A stretch of DNA of 64,000 nucleotides from Caballeronia mineralivorans PML1(12) (GTDB lineage: Bacteria > Pseudomonadota > Gammaproteobacteria > Burkholderiales > Burkholderiaceae). Each line of letters opens with the position of its first letter. The stretch's first letter is position 1. The stretch lies in assembly GCF_001028175.1 (NCBI RefSeq), contig NZ_AEJF01000141.1:1-64000 (forward strand), read 5' to 3'. Below, piece after piece: positions 36,812-45,418 of this stretch. A program made the position numbers and the translations under genes. A model generated the notes under the pieces. That model searched no databases. It was not told where the DNA came from and was given only the letters and a program-made list of their open reading frames with translations.

Positions 36812-37858
36812 TTAATGTGTTGTACGTGTGTTCGCGGTTCGGCCGCCCCACGTGCCAAGTTGCACGCGGGTGATGGCACCTGTCGCATAGGGCCGTTCAG
36901 CTTGCGCGAGTTGGGTTGTGTAACCAAGGCTCACCTGATCCGATGAAAGCTCGGCTCTTGGCATCAGGTCGGGAGCGACGTGCATCTCCAGATGCGCGTT
37001 CGCTTCGTAGCCGAGATAGAAGCGCAGCAGCGCCATGATTTCGCCGTGCACTTGATGACCAGGCGTCAGGCCCAATACCGATTCGGATGTTGTTGGCGCG
37101 ATCACGACGCGCGCGCAGTTGCCGCGATCGTAGAAGCCGCGCCCCTGCACGCAGTTTTCGCCCAGCGCCGTGGGCTCGAACTCGTTCAGCTGAATCCATA
37201 CCGGATGGAGTTCGGTGACCGTGATCGTCGCATCGGGCACCGCGTGTTGCAGCACGCCCGCCAGTCCTTCAGCCGTGCGCGTGCGTTGACTGGCGAGTCC
37301 AAGCATCGACAGGAGCTTGCGGGTGCCGACCGTCTGCTCGATAGCGGCATTGCCAATGCCCAATCCCACGAGACTGACCAGGCAACGTGAGACGTTGTCT
37401 GTGCCGCCTTTCTTAAACCCTGCCGGGAACCGATACTTGCGCCACGCCCGATAAAACTGCGTGGCTATCCGATGATGGAACGTGTCCAGAAACGCCGACA
37501 ACGGCTCAGCGCCGTCGCGGTTCTGCGCGACTTCATCGATGAAATACGATGGCATGCGGGCGTCGACGCCATAGAGCCCGAGGAACGTCGTGCGGATGGC
37601 TGGCGGTTTCGATCTGTCGTCATAGTCGAATTCGACCGCATCGATTTCCTTGTTCGGAAACCCGAGTCGAGCGCGCGAGCGAAAGCGCACCGGCTCGTTT
37701 GCCAGAGAGTCGGTTGAGCCGAGCGGAGGCAGATTTGGCGCGACCAGTTCAAGCAACTCGCAAAAGCGCATGAAGTTCATGCGTGTCGCGTCTTGCAGCA
37801 AAGCGGGCAGCAGGACACGCTCCTCAAGCACTGGAAACTCTCGATGTGGCGGGTTCAA
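36812..37858 (-). CDS. tssG: Type VI secretion baseplate protein TssG
   Basis: Baseplate wedge protein of 348 residues, full length for the family. Recognisable segments are MNFMRFCELLELVAPNLPP, RFRSRARLGFPNKEIDAVEF, FLGLYGVDARMPSYFIDEV and the mid-protein FHHRIATQFYRAWRKYRFP. Its start overlaps the stop of the tssF fragment by 4 bp, as in intact T6SS operons. The frame is undamaged, but its obligate partner TssF is truncated, so it is unlikely to work in a complete baseplate. Confidence 0.85.
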   Translation of the reverse strand: MNPPHREFPVLEERVLLPALLQDATRMNFMRFCELLELVAPNLPPLGSTDSLANEPVRFRSRARLGFPNKEIDAVEFDYDDRSKPPAIRTTFLGLYGVDARMPSYFIDEVAQNRDGAEPLSAFLDTFHHRIATQFYRAWRKYRFPAGFKKGGTDNVSRCLVSLVGLGIGNAAIEQTVGTRKLLSMLGLASQRTRTAEGLAGVLQHAVPDATITVTELHPVWIQLNEFEPTALGENCVQGRGFYDRGNCARVVIAPTTSESVLGLTPGHQVHGEIMALLRFYLGYEANAHLEMHVAPDLMPRAELSSDQVSLGYTTQLAQAERPYATGAITRVQLGTWGGRTANTRTTH

Positions 37859-38658
37859 AATGGCGCTCCTTCGGCTTTGTTATCGGGCCACGTTATCCGT
37901 CGTCCCGTTGGTAACGATACGACGACAAGCTTCGTATAGATATTCATAGTCGCGTACAGCGCGAAGAAGCGGTTGAGCATCTCGCCGAACAATGCGAGAT
38001 CGCCGTCGCCTGCGAACTTGTCGCTGTTAAGCGTGACTTCGATTTCCACACCGCGCAGCAAGCCACCCTTGACGAGTTTTTGTAGGGGCCGATGTTTGAC
38101 GTCGATAATCGCATCGATACGCCGCCGGTTCAGCTCGCCATCGGTCCAGTCGTAGAGCGCAAGACTGCCGCGCAGGATCTTTGCATCCAGCAGAGACAGA
38201 TAGTTCGGCGCCAGATGCGAGAGCACACGCCAATGAAAGCGGTCTCCTGTCGGCGGATAAACGGGCAAGATCGGCGCTGTGAGATTTCTCACCGATGCGA
38301 CGTTCGTAAAGCCGCCGCGTGTGCGGTTGATACTTGCCTCGCGCAAGCCCTTGCGCGGCAGCATGCCGTTCGTGCCTGTCACCGACAGTGATAGCGTTTC
38401 CTCGGGCAGCGTGGTCTCGCCTTCCCACGCATGCCCGCCGAGTACAACCCACGTGTCGAACCGTCCTGACGGGCCGCGCCTTGCGCGGGTATGGAAATAC
38501 CGCTCGGGCATTTCATGTCGCAACATGCCGCCGCGATGCCGGAACGATGCAAACGGCGCGTACTCGAAACGCGAGCCGTTGGAGGTTTCGAAGCCGACGA
38601 CGGAATCGACTGAATACGCTTCGATAAATTCGCCGCCCGTCTTCACCGTATGCACACG
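37855..38658 (-). pseudogene. tssF: Truncated tssF, 3' fragment only
   Basis: About 267 residues matching the C-terminal part of TssF (usually about 600 residues): RVHTVKTGGEFIEAYSVDSV, FEYAPFASFRHR, NRTRGGFTNVASVRNLT, LAPNYLSLLDAKILRGSLALYDW and LVVVSLPTGRRITWPDNK-type segments. Homology runs to about 38658 and an in-frame stop follows at 38662-38664, so the N-terminal half is gone. The lost end abuts the broken end of clpV on the other strand, showing a rearrangement breakpoint. A GTG at 38653-38655 could in principle start a short product. Confidence 0.85.
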
Positions 38659-38659
38659 G

Positions 38660-39364
38660 TATCAAGAAGCCCACACGGTGTCCCAGCTCAAGGGCTCACC
38701 GCGGGGATATGTGGGTTACGGGCAAGGTGGTGTGCTGACCGAAGCTGTGCGCCGGTGTCCTTACAGCGTGATCCTGCTCGATGAAGTGGAGAAAGCGCAT
38801 CGCGATGTGTTGAACGTCTTCTACCAAGTCTTCGACCGCGGTTTCATGCGCGATGGTGAAGGGCGTGTGATCGACTTTCGCAATACGGTGATTGTGACGA
38901 CATCGAACCTGGGTAGCGAGCAGATCATGGCCGCGCAGGAGGCCGTTGTCGAAGCCGGTGGCGAAGTCACTACCGGCATGCTGATGGAAGCGATTCGGCC
39001 GACGCTGATCGAGCACTTCCAACCTGCGCTGCTCGCTCGCTTTCAGACGGTTGTGTACCGACCACTTTCGTCAGACGCCATGATCACGATCGTACGCATG
39101 AAGCTCGCCAAGGTGGCGCAGCGCATCGAGCGTAAGTTTAATGCGCCGCTTATCTGCGACGACGCGCTGATCGGTGAACTGGTGCGTGCCTGTCAGTTGC
39201 CCGACTCGGGGGCGCGCAATATCGATAGTTTGCTCGACCAGCAGATCCTGCCTGTGCTGTCGCGTGAATTGCTGATGCGTGTGTCGCAATCAACCGCGAT
39301 TGAAGCGATCAGGCTTTCCTATTTCGATGAGACTGCGGCGAGCACAAGCGGGGCCAGCGCATGA
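38660..39364 (+). pseudogene. clpV: Truncated clpV/tssH, 3' fragment only
   Basis: About 234 residues of the C-terminal quarter of the T6SS AAA+ unfoldase ClpV (normally about 880-950 residues). It starts within the second ATPase domain at YQEAHTVSQLKGSPRGYVGY, just after where Walker A should be. Walker B (SVILLDEVEKAH), sensor 1 (IVTTSNLGS) and the small C-terminal domain (DSGARNIDSLLDQQILPVLS) remain. The N domain, first ATPase domain and both Walker A sites are missing, so sheath recycling is impossible. The frame stays open leftward to 38279, but that part is antisense to tssF. The stop overlaps the tssE ATG by 4 bp. Confidence 0.85.
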
Positions 39365-39786
39365 CGCGCGGCGGTCCTGGGCTTTTCGAAGCACTGACAG
39401 GCCATTTTGCCAATGGCGATCCTATCGGCTTGTACGATCGGAACCAGCAAACGTTCCTTTCTGTGCGCGACAATATCCAGCGTATTTTGAATAGCCGTCG
39501 CGAAAGCCTCGCGCACTTGCCTGACTATGGTCTTGGCGATCTGTCGAAGATTTATCGGCACACGCCGGCCTCGGCGCATACGCTGAGGCGCGAGATTGAA
39601 GACACTTTGCTCAAGTACGAGCCACGCCTCAAGTCGATCGCTATTTCCAGCACCGATCCTGAGGAAAGTCTGCTGCTGAGTTTTACGATGTCCTGTGAAC
39701 TGCACCAAGCGGGACTTGTGCGGTATGGCACGTATTTCACGGCTGACGGACAAGCACGGCTTACAACCCATGGAGACATCGACTGA
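39361..39786 (+). CDS. tssE: Type VI secretion baseplate protein TssE (gp25-like)
   Basis: 141-residue protein of the gp25/TssE family, which starts sheath assembly on the baseplate. Conserved parts are LFEALTGHF near the N-terminus, VRDNIQRILNSRR, LPDYGLGDLSKIY and the acidic LRREIEDTLLKYEPRL. The length is normal for the family. It is translationally coupled to the clpV fragment (4-bp overlap), a native T6SS arrangement. All other core genes (tssA, B, C, D, I, K, L, M) are absent from this window. Confidence 0.85.
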   Translation: MTRGGPGLFEALTGHFANGDPIGLYDRNQQTFLSVRDNIQRILNSRRESLAHLPDYGLGDLSKIYRHTPASAHTLRREIEDTLLKYEPRLKSIAISSTDPEESLLLSFTMSCELHQAGLVRYGTYFTADGQARLTTHGDID

Positions 39787-39962
39787 TATCAGGTCTTTGG
39801 TACCCGTCTTGATGTAAAGCTGATTTTTGGGTACGGACGACCCCGAACAGTGACAATCACCCGGACAGGGACCAATAAAACTAAATAGAATATCTAACCT
39901 AGGTAGTCCACTGTCCCGCCGGCAGAACCTCAACACTGTTCATCAGCACGAGCGAAATCTCC

Positions 39963-40316
39963 ATGACCCTTCCCAACACCCCGGCAATCCAGACCTGGCA
40001 TGCCCACGTCTACTTCGATGCCACCAGCCGCGACGCCGCCTGGCAATTCCGCGAGGAAATCGCCAAGCATTTCGGCGATGCCCTGCAACTCGGCCGGTTC
40101 CACGAAAAACCCGTCGGCCCGCACCCTAAATGGTCGTATCAACTCGCCTTCGAGCGCGCGCAGTTTGCCGATATCGTGGAATGGCTGACGCTGAACCACG
40201 GCTCGCTGGATGTTTTCCTCCACCCGAATACGGGCGATCCGCTGCGAGATCATCGAGACGCTGCGGTTTGGATCGGCCACTCGCACAAGCTGGTGCTCGA
40301 TAGCTTCATGGCCTGA
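39963..40316 (+). CDS. DOPA 4,5-dioxygenase family protein
   Basis: 117-residue member of the DOPA 4,5-dioxygenase family, small cupin-like extradiol oxygenases that open catechol rings. Metal-site candidates are His in TWHAHVYFD, His-Glu in LGRFHEKPVGPHPKW and the conserved HNTGD-like stretch FLHPNTGDPLRDHRDAAVWIG. The length fits the family (about 105-120). It stands alone between the T6SS relic and a broken AraC gene, so no pathway can be read from context. The first 175 bp upstream hold no recognisable promoter. Confidence 0.8.
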   Translation: MTLPNTPAIQTWHAHVYFDATSRDAAWQFREEIAKHFGDALQLGRFHEKPVGPHPKWSYQLAFERAQFADIVEWLTLNHGSLDVFLHPNTGDPLRDHRDAAVWIGHSHKLVLDSFMA

Positions 40317-40335
40317 TTGAAGCAGTCCGCCCCAA

Positions 40336-41252
40336 TCAAGAACCCCGCGCCTGCCTGAACCCGCCCGGTCCAACACCATACGTGTCTTTAAACTTCTTGC
40401 TGAACGCCGATTCCGACTGATACCCGACATCGTCGGCAATCTCCGCAATGCTCTTCGATGTGCGCGTCAGCAAGGTCCCCGCAAGCTGCATGCGAATGCG
40501 GGTGAGCAGGGTCATCGGCGAGTCTTCTGTCAGCGCGCTGAACGTTCGCATGTAGGTCGCGCGTGACATCGCCGATTGTTGCGCCAGCGTCTCGATGGTC
40601 CATCGCTCAGCCGGCCTTTCGAGCATGGCGATCACCGACGCCCCAAGCCGCGGATGCGCGAGCAGCGCGAGCACATCGGTCGTGGATGGCTGCTGCTCGA
40701 GGTGCGCTCGCAGCAACAGGGTGAACAGCGCGGTAGAGAGCGCTGACACGATCGAAAACGCGCCGGGCGCTGCCTGACCCGTCTCTTTGCGCATCATGTC
40801 GACCATGCGCGTGAGGTCAGGCACATCGTCGCGAGCAAAGGACATTTTCACGAGATCCGGCAGCACGTCGATGAGCAATGCATTAGCCGCGTAATTAAAG
40901 CGGCCGCATAGCAAATCGAGGCTCGCAGCATTCGGCCGCAATTCGTGCGGACTGTCACCACACCGTTATGGCGGCTCTCCATCTCGGCCTGTTCGCTTCC
41001 GTCAGCCGGTTCAAGACCCTGCAGCACATGGGCGTCGCCGCGCGGCAACATGACAATATCGCCCGTTTCCAGAAGGACGTCCTCCTCCCCGCGGACCTTG
41101 AGGAGACAGCTTCCGGCGAGCACCACGTGATATACCGCTTCGCTCGGCGGAGCCGGCGGATGGTCCAGTTCCCACTGGCCGCTAAGAAGGCAGCGCAGGT
41201 CGAGCGCGCCTTGCAGGCGGGATAACTGGATCAGTCGGTCGAGTGCATCCAT
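40336..41252 (-). pseudogene. AraC-family regulator (cupin_6 type) disrupted by a frameshift
   Basis: Two overlapping frames form one AraC-type regulator. The N-terminal part (41252 leftward: DALDRLIQLSRLQGALDLRC, AVYHVVLAGSCLLKV, GDIVMLPRGDAHVL) is a cupin_6 ligand domain. The C-terminal part, in another frame, has LRPNAASLDLLCGRFNY and the AraC double helix-turn-helix (LAQQSAMSRATYMRTF and IADDVGYQSESAFSKKFKD). They meet near 40940 in the sequence ACGAATTGCGG; one extra T would restore ACG AAT TTG CGG and a product of about 306 residues, normal for the family. Either a real 1-bp deletion or a sequencing error. Confidence 0.8.
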
Positions 41253-41573
41253 GGTTGAGCTGAGAGACGCGAGAGGCACGCGATTAGAGGCGGCGTAGCG
41301 ATCTTACCGGAGAACGCAGCGATGGATTCTCGGCTTGAGTTCGCGCGGAATTCACCGTTCTGCCACGGTTTGCGTGCAATAAAACCCGAGCAATGAGACG
41401 AACAAGCATCGATTCGAGCCGGTCCGGCATGGCGATTCAGCGCGCGCCAGCCTACATTTAGCTCAGGGCGCAGGCGGGGTTGTATCGAAGATAACCCGCT
41501 CTCGCGGCATGGAGCGAAACGTCCAATACCGGCACGGTTTCGCCTTGCGCAAACACCTCAAAGGGAGCTGAAA
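41253..41573. other. Intergenic region before the flavin oxidoreductase
   Basis: 321 bp with no gene and no strong hairpin. It must hold the promoter of the rightward oxidoreductase and of the leftward AraC pseudogene. A clear GGGAG ribosome site lies just before 41574. Confidence 0.4.
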
Positions 41574-42959
41574 ATGTCGACGGTCGAGCAATTCGAATAC
41601 GTGTTTCTGGGCGGCGGAAAAGGCGGCAAGACGCTGGCGATGGAACTCGCCAAATCAGGCAAGCGCGTGGCAGTAGTCGAAGAGGGAATGATCGGCGGCT
41701 CGTGTATCAACGTGGCATGTATTCCGAGCAAGGCGCTGATTCAAACCGCGCGCATCATGCACGCGGTGCAATCCGCTGACATATTGAAGGGCGCCGCTCC
41801 TGACGCCAAAGTCGATATGACGCAGGTTCATCGTCGCGTGCGTGCGGTCGTGGATGGCATGGTCGATATCAACGCCAAAGCGTTCGAAGCATCGGGCTTC
41901 GATCTGATCCTCGGCACCGGGCATTTTGTCGGACCGCGCCGCATTCATGTCGCGATGAACGATGGCCGGGAACGCACGGTCGAGGGTGATCATGTGTTCA
42001 TCAATACGGGGACCTTCGCGGCCATTCCGGATGTTCCCGGCCTGCGCGAAGCTGAACCCATGACGCATGTCGATGCACTCGAACTCGACTCGCTGCCGGA
42101 ACATCTGATCGTGATCGGCGGCGGCTATATCGGCCTGGAAATGGCGCAGGCGTTCCGGCGCCTTGGCAGCAACGTAACCGTCGTGCAAGAGGCCCCGCGT
42201 GTTGCGATGCGCGAGGACGTCGACGTCACCGACGCGATCGAATCGGTCTTCGCAAACGAAGGCATCGACGTGAAGGCGTCGGTCAAGCCGTTGAAAGTCA
42301 GCGGCCGGTCAGGGCAATCCGTCACTGTCGAACTTAGCGACGGTACGCGCCTAACGGGCACGCATCTGCTGGTGGCGACGGGCAGGGTGCCGCGTACAGC
42401 GGGCATTGGACTGGATATAGCAGGCGTTGCGCTTGATGAACGCGGGTTTATCAAGGTGGACGAGCGTCTGGCGACAACCGCGCCGAACACGTGGGCGATC
42501 GGTGAAGTCGCGGGGACGCCGATGTTCACGCATGCATCGTTCGATGACTATCGCGTGCTCAAGTCGCAACTCGCCGGCGGCAATTTGACCACGCGGGATC
42601 GCGTTATTCCGTATGCAATGTTCATTGAACCGGAGCTTGCGCGCATCGGCATCAACGAAAGCGATGCACAACGTCAAGGCATTGCAGTGCGCGTGGCCAA
42701 GCTGCCGATGGCTGCCGTTCCCCGCGCCCGCACGACCGGCGAGATGCACGGTTTCATGAAGGCAATCGTGGATGCAGAATCGGATCATATTCTCGGCTTC
42801 ACGATGCTCGGATCGAACGCGGGCGAAGTGGTCGCGTCCGTGCAGATGGCCATGCTGGGCAATCTTCCCTACACGGCGGTTCGGGACGCGATCCTCTCGC
42901 ATCCGACCATCGCGGAAGGGCTGAACATGCTGTTCGCGAAGATTCCAGAAAGAGCGTGA
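41574..42959 (+). CDS. FAD-dependent pyridine nucleotide-disulfide oxidoreductase (class I)
   Basis: 461-residue flavoprotein of the lipoamide dehydrogenase / mercuric reductase group. The FAD site is FLGGGKGGKTLAMELA, the redox disulfide is the CxxxxC in GGSCINVACIPSKAL, the NAD(P) site is VIGGGYIGLEMAQAFRRLG, and the second FAD motif is NTWAIGEVAGTPMFTHAS. The C-terminal SHPTIAEGLNMLF keeps the catalytic His with Glu. It has no lipoyl or metal-binding domain and no 2-oxoacid dehydrogenase genes nearby, and GGGKGGKT is unusual against the typical GxGxxG. The substrate is unknown; a small-molecule disulfide or metal is possible. It ends 7 bp from the convergent LacI gene. Confidence 0.8.
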   Translation: MSTVEQFEYVFLGGGKGGKTLAMELAKSGKRVAVVEEGMIGGSCINVACIPSKALIQTARIMHAVQSADILKGAAPDAKVDMTQVHRRVRAVVDGMVDINAKAFEASGFDLILGTGHFVGPRRIHVAMNDGRERTVEGDHVFINTGTFAAIPDVPGLREAEPMTHVDALELDSLPEHLIVIGGGYIGLEMAQAFRRLGSNVTVVQEAPRVAMREDVDVTDAIESVFANEGIDVKASVKPLKVSGRSGQSVTVELSDGTRLTGTHLLVATGRVPRTAGIGLDIAGVALDERGFIKVDERLATTAPNTWAIGEVAGTPMFTHASFDDYRVLKSQLAGGNLTTRDRVIPYAMFIEPELARIGINESDAQRQGIAVRVAKLPMAAVPRARTTGEMHGFMKAIVDAESDHILGFTMLGSNAGEVVASVQMAMLGNLPYTAVRDAILSHPTIAEGLNMLFAKIPERA

Positions 42960-42966
42960 TGGAGTT

Positions 42967-43983
42967 TCAGCTACGCACCCGTCCTGTCGATGCCCTTTGC
43001 ACCAGAACGGGCTCAGGTGCAATGCGCATCGGCGTTTCGCAGTGGCCGCCGCTTTCGATCAACGCCTCCAGCAACTCGACGGCCATGGTAGCGGCGGCAT
43101 CGGTAGGAACCGCAACCGTCGATAACCCCGGCCGCGACTCTCGCGCTAGCTGAATGTCAGTAATCCCAATTACTGACAGGTCATCGGGAATGCGCATGCC
43201 CCGATCCGCCGCGGCATGCATCGCGCCCAACGCAGGCAAGTCGTTGGTGGCGAAGATCGCGGTCAGGTCAGTGTGCTCCGTCAACAATTCGCACGCGGCC
43301 TCGTAGCCGCCCTGCACGGCGTCGCGGGTAAAACGCGCTTCCTGTGCCGGATGCGCCACGCCAGCAGCCTTCAGCGTGTGACAAAACCCTGCGTATCGTG
43401 CTGCCTGCACTCCCTCCGGCTGACTCCCGATGATCGCGCCGATCCGCGTATGCCCGAGGTCTAGCAGATGTTGTGCGGCCAGCGCGCCGGCTGCGAAAAA
43501 ATCCACGGCCACGCACGGCAATCCCGGCGATACATCCGGTCGTTCCCACATGCACAGCACGACAGGCGTGCCGCGTGCCCGCGTGGTGTGAAGATCGTCG
43601 AAACCGATCCGGGAGTTCATAACAAGCACGCCTTCCGACAAGGTTCCCGCAATCTGGTCCAGGTAAGCGCGGCTGATCACAGGGTCTTCATTCGTATTAC
43701 ATACGATCAGGAAACGCCCGTTCTTTCGCGCCGCGCGTTCTGCCGCCAACGCAAATTCCGGATAAAACGGGTTCGCGATACTCGTCACCATCAACGCCAG
43801 CGTCGGCGCGCTTCCTTCGGCCAGCGCCCGCGCCGTCAGATGCGGCCGATAGCCCAAAAACTCCACCGCATCGAGCACACGCTGACGTGTCGCAGCGCCC
43901 ACCTTGCCGCGCTTGCGCAGCACATTGGAAACGGTTGCCGGCGTGACGCCGGCGCGTAAAGCGACCTCGGCCAAAGTAGTCAT
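42967..43983 (-). CDS. LacI-family transcriptional repressor of the galactoside operon
   Basis: 338-residue LacI protein. The helix-turn-helix and hinge are TLAEVALRAGVTPATVSNVL and RALAEGS. The sugar-binding core has the usual NPFYPEFA, LLDLGHTRIGAI and DDLSVIGITD signatures. It is divergent from the ABC/GH42 operon; the 281-bp region between them holds a perfect LacI-type palindrome, so it is the likely repressor. The inducer is probably a galactoside or its breakdown product. Confidence 0.9.
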   Translation of the reverse strand: MTTLAEVALRAGVTPATVSNVLRKRGKVGAATRQRVLDAVEFLGYRPHLTARALAEGSAPTLALMVTSIANPFYPEFALAAERAARKNGRFLIVCNTNEDPVISRAYLDQIAGTLSEGVLVMNSRIGFDDLHTTRARGTPVVLCMWERPDVSPGLPCVAVDFFAAGALAAQHLLDLGHTRIGAIIGSQPEGVQAARYAGFCHTLKAAGVAHPAQEARFTRDAVQGGYEAACELLTEHTDLTAIFATNDLPALGAMHAAADRGMRIPDDLSVIGITDIQLARESRPGLSTVAVPTDAAATMAVELLEALIESGGHCETPMRIAPEPVLVQRASTGRVRS

Positions 43984-44175
43984 CGAATCTCGAAGCAGGG
44001 TTAACGCGGGTACAACATCGGCTAACTGTGGCTAGCTTGGCGGCTTCGTGCAAATATCCGCGTTTGTGTCCATATTTTGGGATGGCTTCCCGGCATTTGT
44101 ATAAATCGGCCAACGCCGCTAGATTTGCGACTCAAGGCGGTTAAAAAAACATAGGACGGAGACAGCCAGTCGAAG

Positions 44176-44200
44176 CGATCCCGAACGCGGATCGTTTTTT
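44176..44200 (+). terminator. Short intrinsic-terminator-like hairpin in the operon control region
   Basis: CGATCC (44176-44181) pairs with GGATCG (44189-44194) around a 7-base loop, followed at once by six T (44195-44200). It stands 8 bp upstream of the LacI operator. It could stop readthrough from the left or act as a leader attenuator if transcription starts further upstream. Confidence 0.5.
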
Positions 44201-44208
44201 CGCAGGCA

Positions 44209-44230
44209 GGAGGTTAAGCGCTTAACCTCC
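44209..44230. promoter_or_regulatory. Perfect 22-bp LacI-family operator
   Basis: GGAGGTTAAGC followed directly by its exact reverse complement, with the central AAGCGCTT typical of LacI/GalR operators. It ends 34 bp before the ABC ATPase ATG, a position suited to repression of the promoter or early transcript. The adjacent lacI gene is the evident binding partner. Confidence 0.85.
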
Positions 44231-44264
44231 CGTTGTCTCCCCGGTTAAACACGGAGACGTCGGC

Positions 44265-45407
44265 ATGGCGAGCATCTCTTTAAGATCGGTTCAGAAAGCT
44301 TACGGCGACCACGCGTCCGTGATTCGCGATGTCGATCTCGAGATCGGCGAGCATGAGTTCTGCGTGTTCCTCGGTCCTTCGGGATGCGGCAAATCCACTT
44401 TGCTGCGCATGATCGCAGGCCTTGAAGACATCACGGACGGCGACCTCTACATCGACGGAAAACTCGTCAACGAGGTACCGGCTGCGCAACGCGGCGTCGC
44501 GATGGTGTTCCAGAGTTATGCGCTGTTTCCCCACATGACTGTGTATCAGAACATGGCGTTCGGCTTGACGCTCGCGAAGACACCGAAGGACGTGATCGAC
44601 CGGAAAGTAAAGGAAGCCGCGCGCGTGTTGCAACTCGAAGCGTTGCTTGAACGCAGGCCGAAGGAGTTGTCGGGCGGGCAGCGGCAACGGGTGGCAATCG
44701 GCAGGGCTATCGTGCGCAGTCCGAGCGTGTTTCTCTTCGACGAACCGCTCTCAAATCTCGACGCTACGTTGCGTGGACAAACGCGAGTCGAGATCGCGCG
44801 CCTGCACAAGCAGTTCGCTACGGCCAGCGTTGTCTATGTGACCCACGACCAGATAGAAGCAATGACGCTCGCCGACAAGATCGTCCTGCTGCACGCGGGT
44901 GCGGATACGGCGAAGTACGGCAGCATCGCGCAAGTGGGTGCGCCGCTCGAGTTGTATCACCGGCCGAGAAGCCGCTTTGTCGCGGGATTTATCGGCTCGC
45001 CGCGGATGAATTTCCTGCCCGCGCGAGTGGTGTCGGGCAGCATGGAAAGCGTACTGATCGCACTCGATGGAACCAGCGAGCGGCTCCAGGTTTTCGCTAA
45101 CGGCGAGACCTTGCGCCCCGATCAGGCCGTCACGCTGGGCATTCGTCCCGAGCATCTGGAACCGGCCGTGAGCAACGGCTCGATCCAGCAAATTACTCGC
45201 AGCGTGTCGCTGGTGGAACAACTCGGCGAGCACAGCTATCTGCATCTCGATCAACCCGGCGGCGCGGTGCTGATCGCCAAGGCCCCCGGCGACCGGACTC
45301 CCCGACAAGGCGAGAGCGTTGCGTTCAACGTGCCGCCTGCGTCGTGTCATCTCTTCACCGAGGACGGCTTTGCCGTCACATCGGCTGCCATTCCCCATTT
45401 TGCGTAG
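44265..45407 (+). CDS. Sugar ABC transporter ATP-binding protein (MalK/UgpC type)
   Basis: 380-residue CUT1-family ATPase. Walker A is GPSGCGKST, the Q-loop VFQSYALFPH, the signature ELSGGQRQRV, Walker B FLFDEPLSNLD and the switch His in VYVTHDQIEAM. The C-terminal third is the OB-fold regulatory domain (FIGSPRMNFLP, LGIRPEHLEP). It powers the two permeases at 48.7-50.5 kb. It is first in the operon, and its TAG stop overlaps the ribosome site of the beta-galactosidase 11 bp downstream. Confidence 0.9.
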   Translation: MASISLRSVQKAYGDHASVIRDVDLEIGEHEFCVFLGPSGCGKSTLLRMIAGLEDITDGDLYIDGKLVNEVPAAQRGVAMVFQSYALFPHMTVYQNMAFGLTLAKTPKDVIDRKVKEAARVLQLEALLERRPKELSGGQRQRVAIGRAIVRSPSVFLFDEPLSNLDATLRGQTRVEIARLHKQFATASVVYVTHDQIEAMTLADKIVLLHAGADTAKYGSIAQVGAPLELYHRPRSRFVAGFIGSPRMNFLPARVVSGSMESVLIALDGTSERLQVFANGETLRPDQAVTLGIRPEHLEPAVSNGSIQQITRSVSLVEQLGEHSYLHLDQPGGAVLIAKAPGDRTPRQGESVAFNVPPASCHLFTEDGFAVTSAAIPHFA

Positions 45408-45418
45408 GAGCGCACCGT

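Noticed and set aside
38279..38656. N-terminal extension of the clpV fragment frame
   Set aside because: This stretch is exactly antisense to the tssF fragment; ClpV homology begins only at about 38660.
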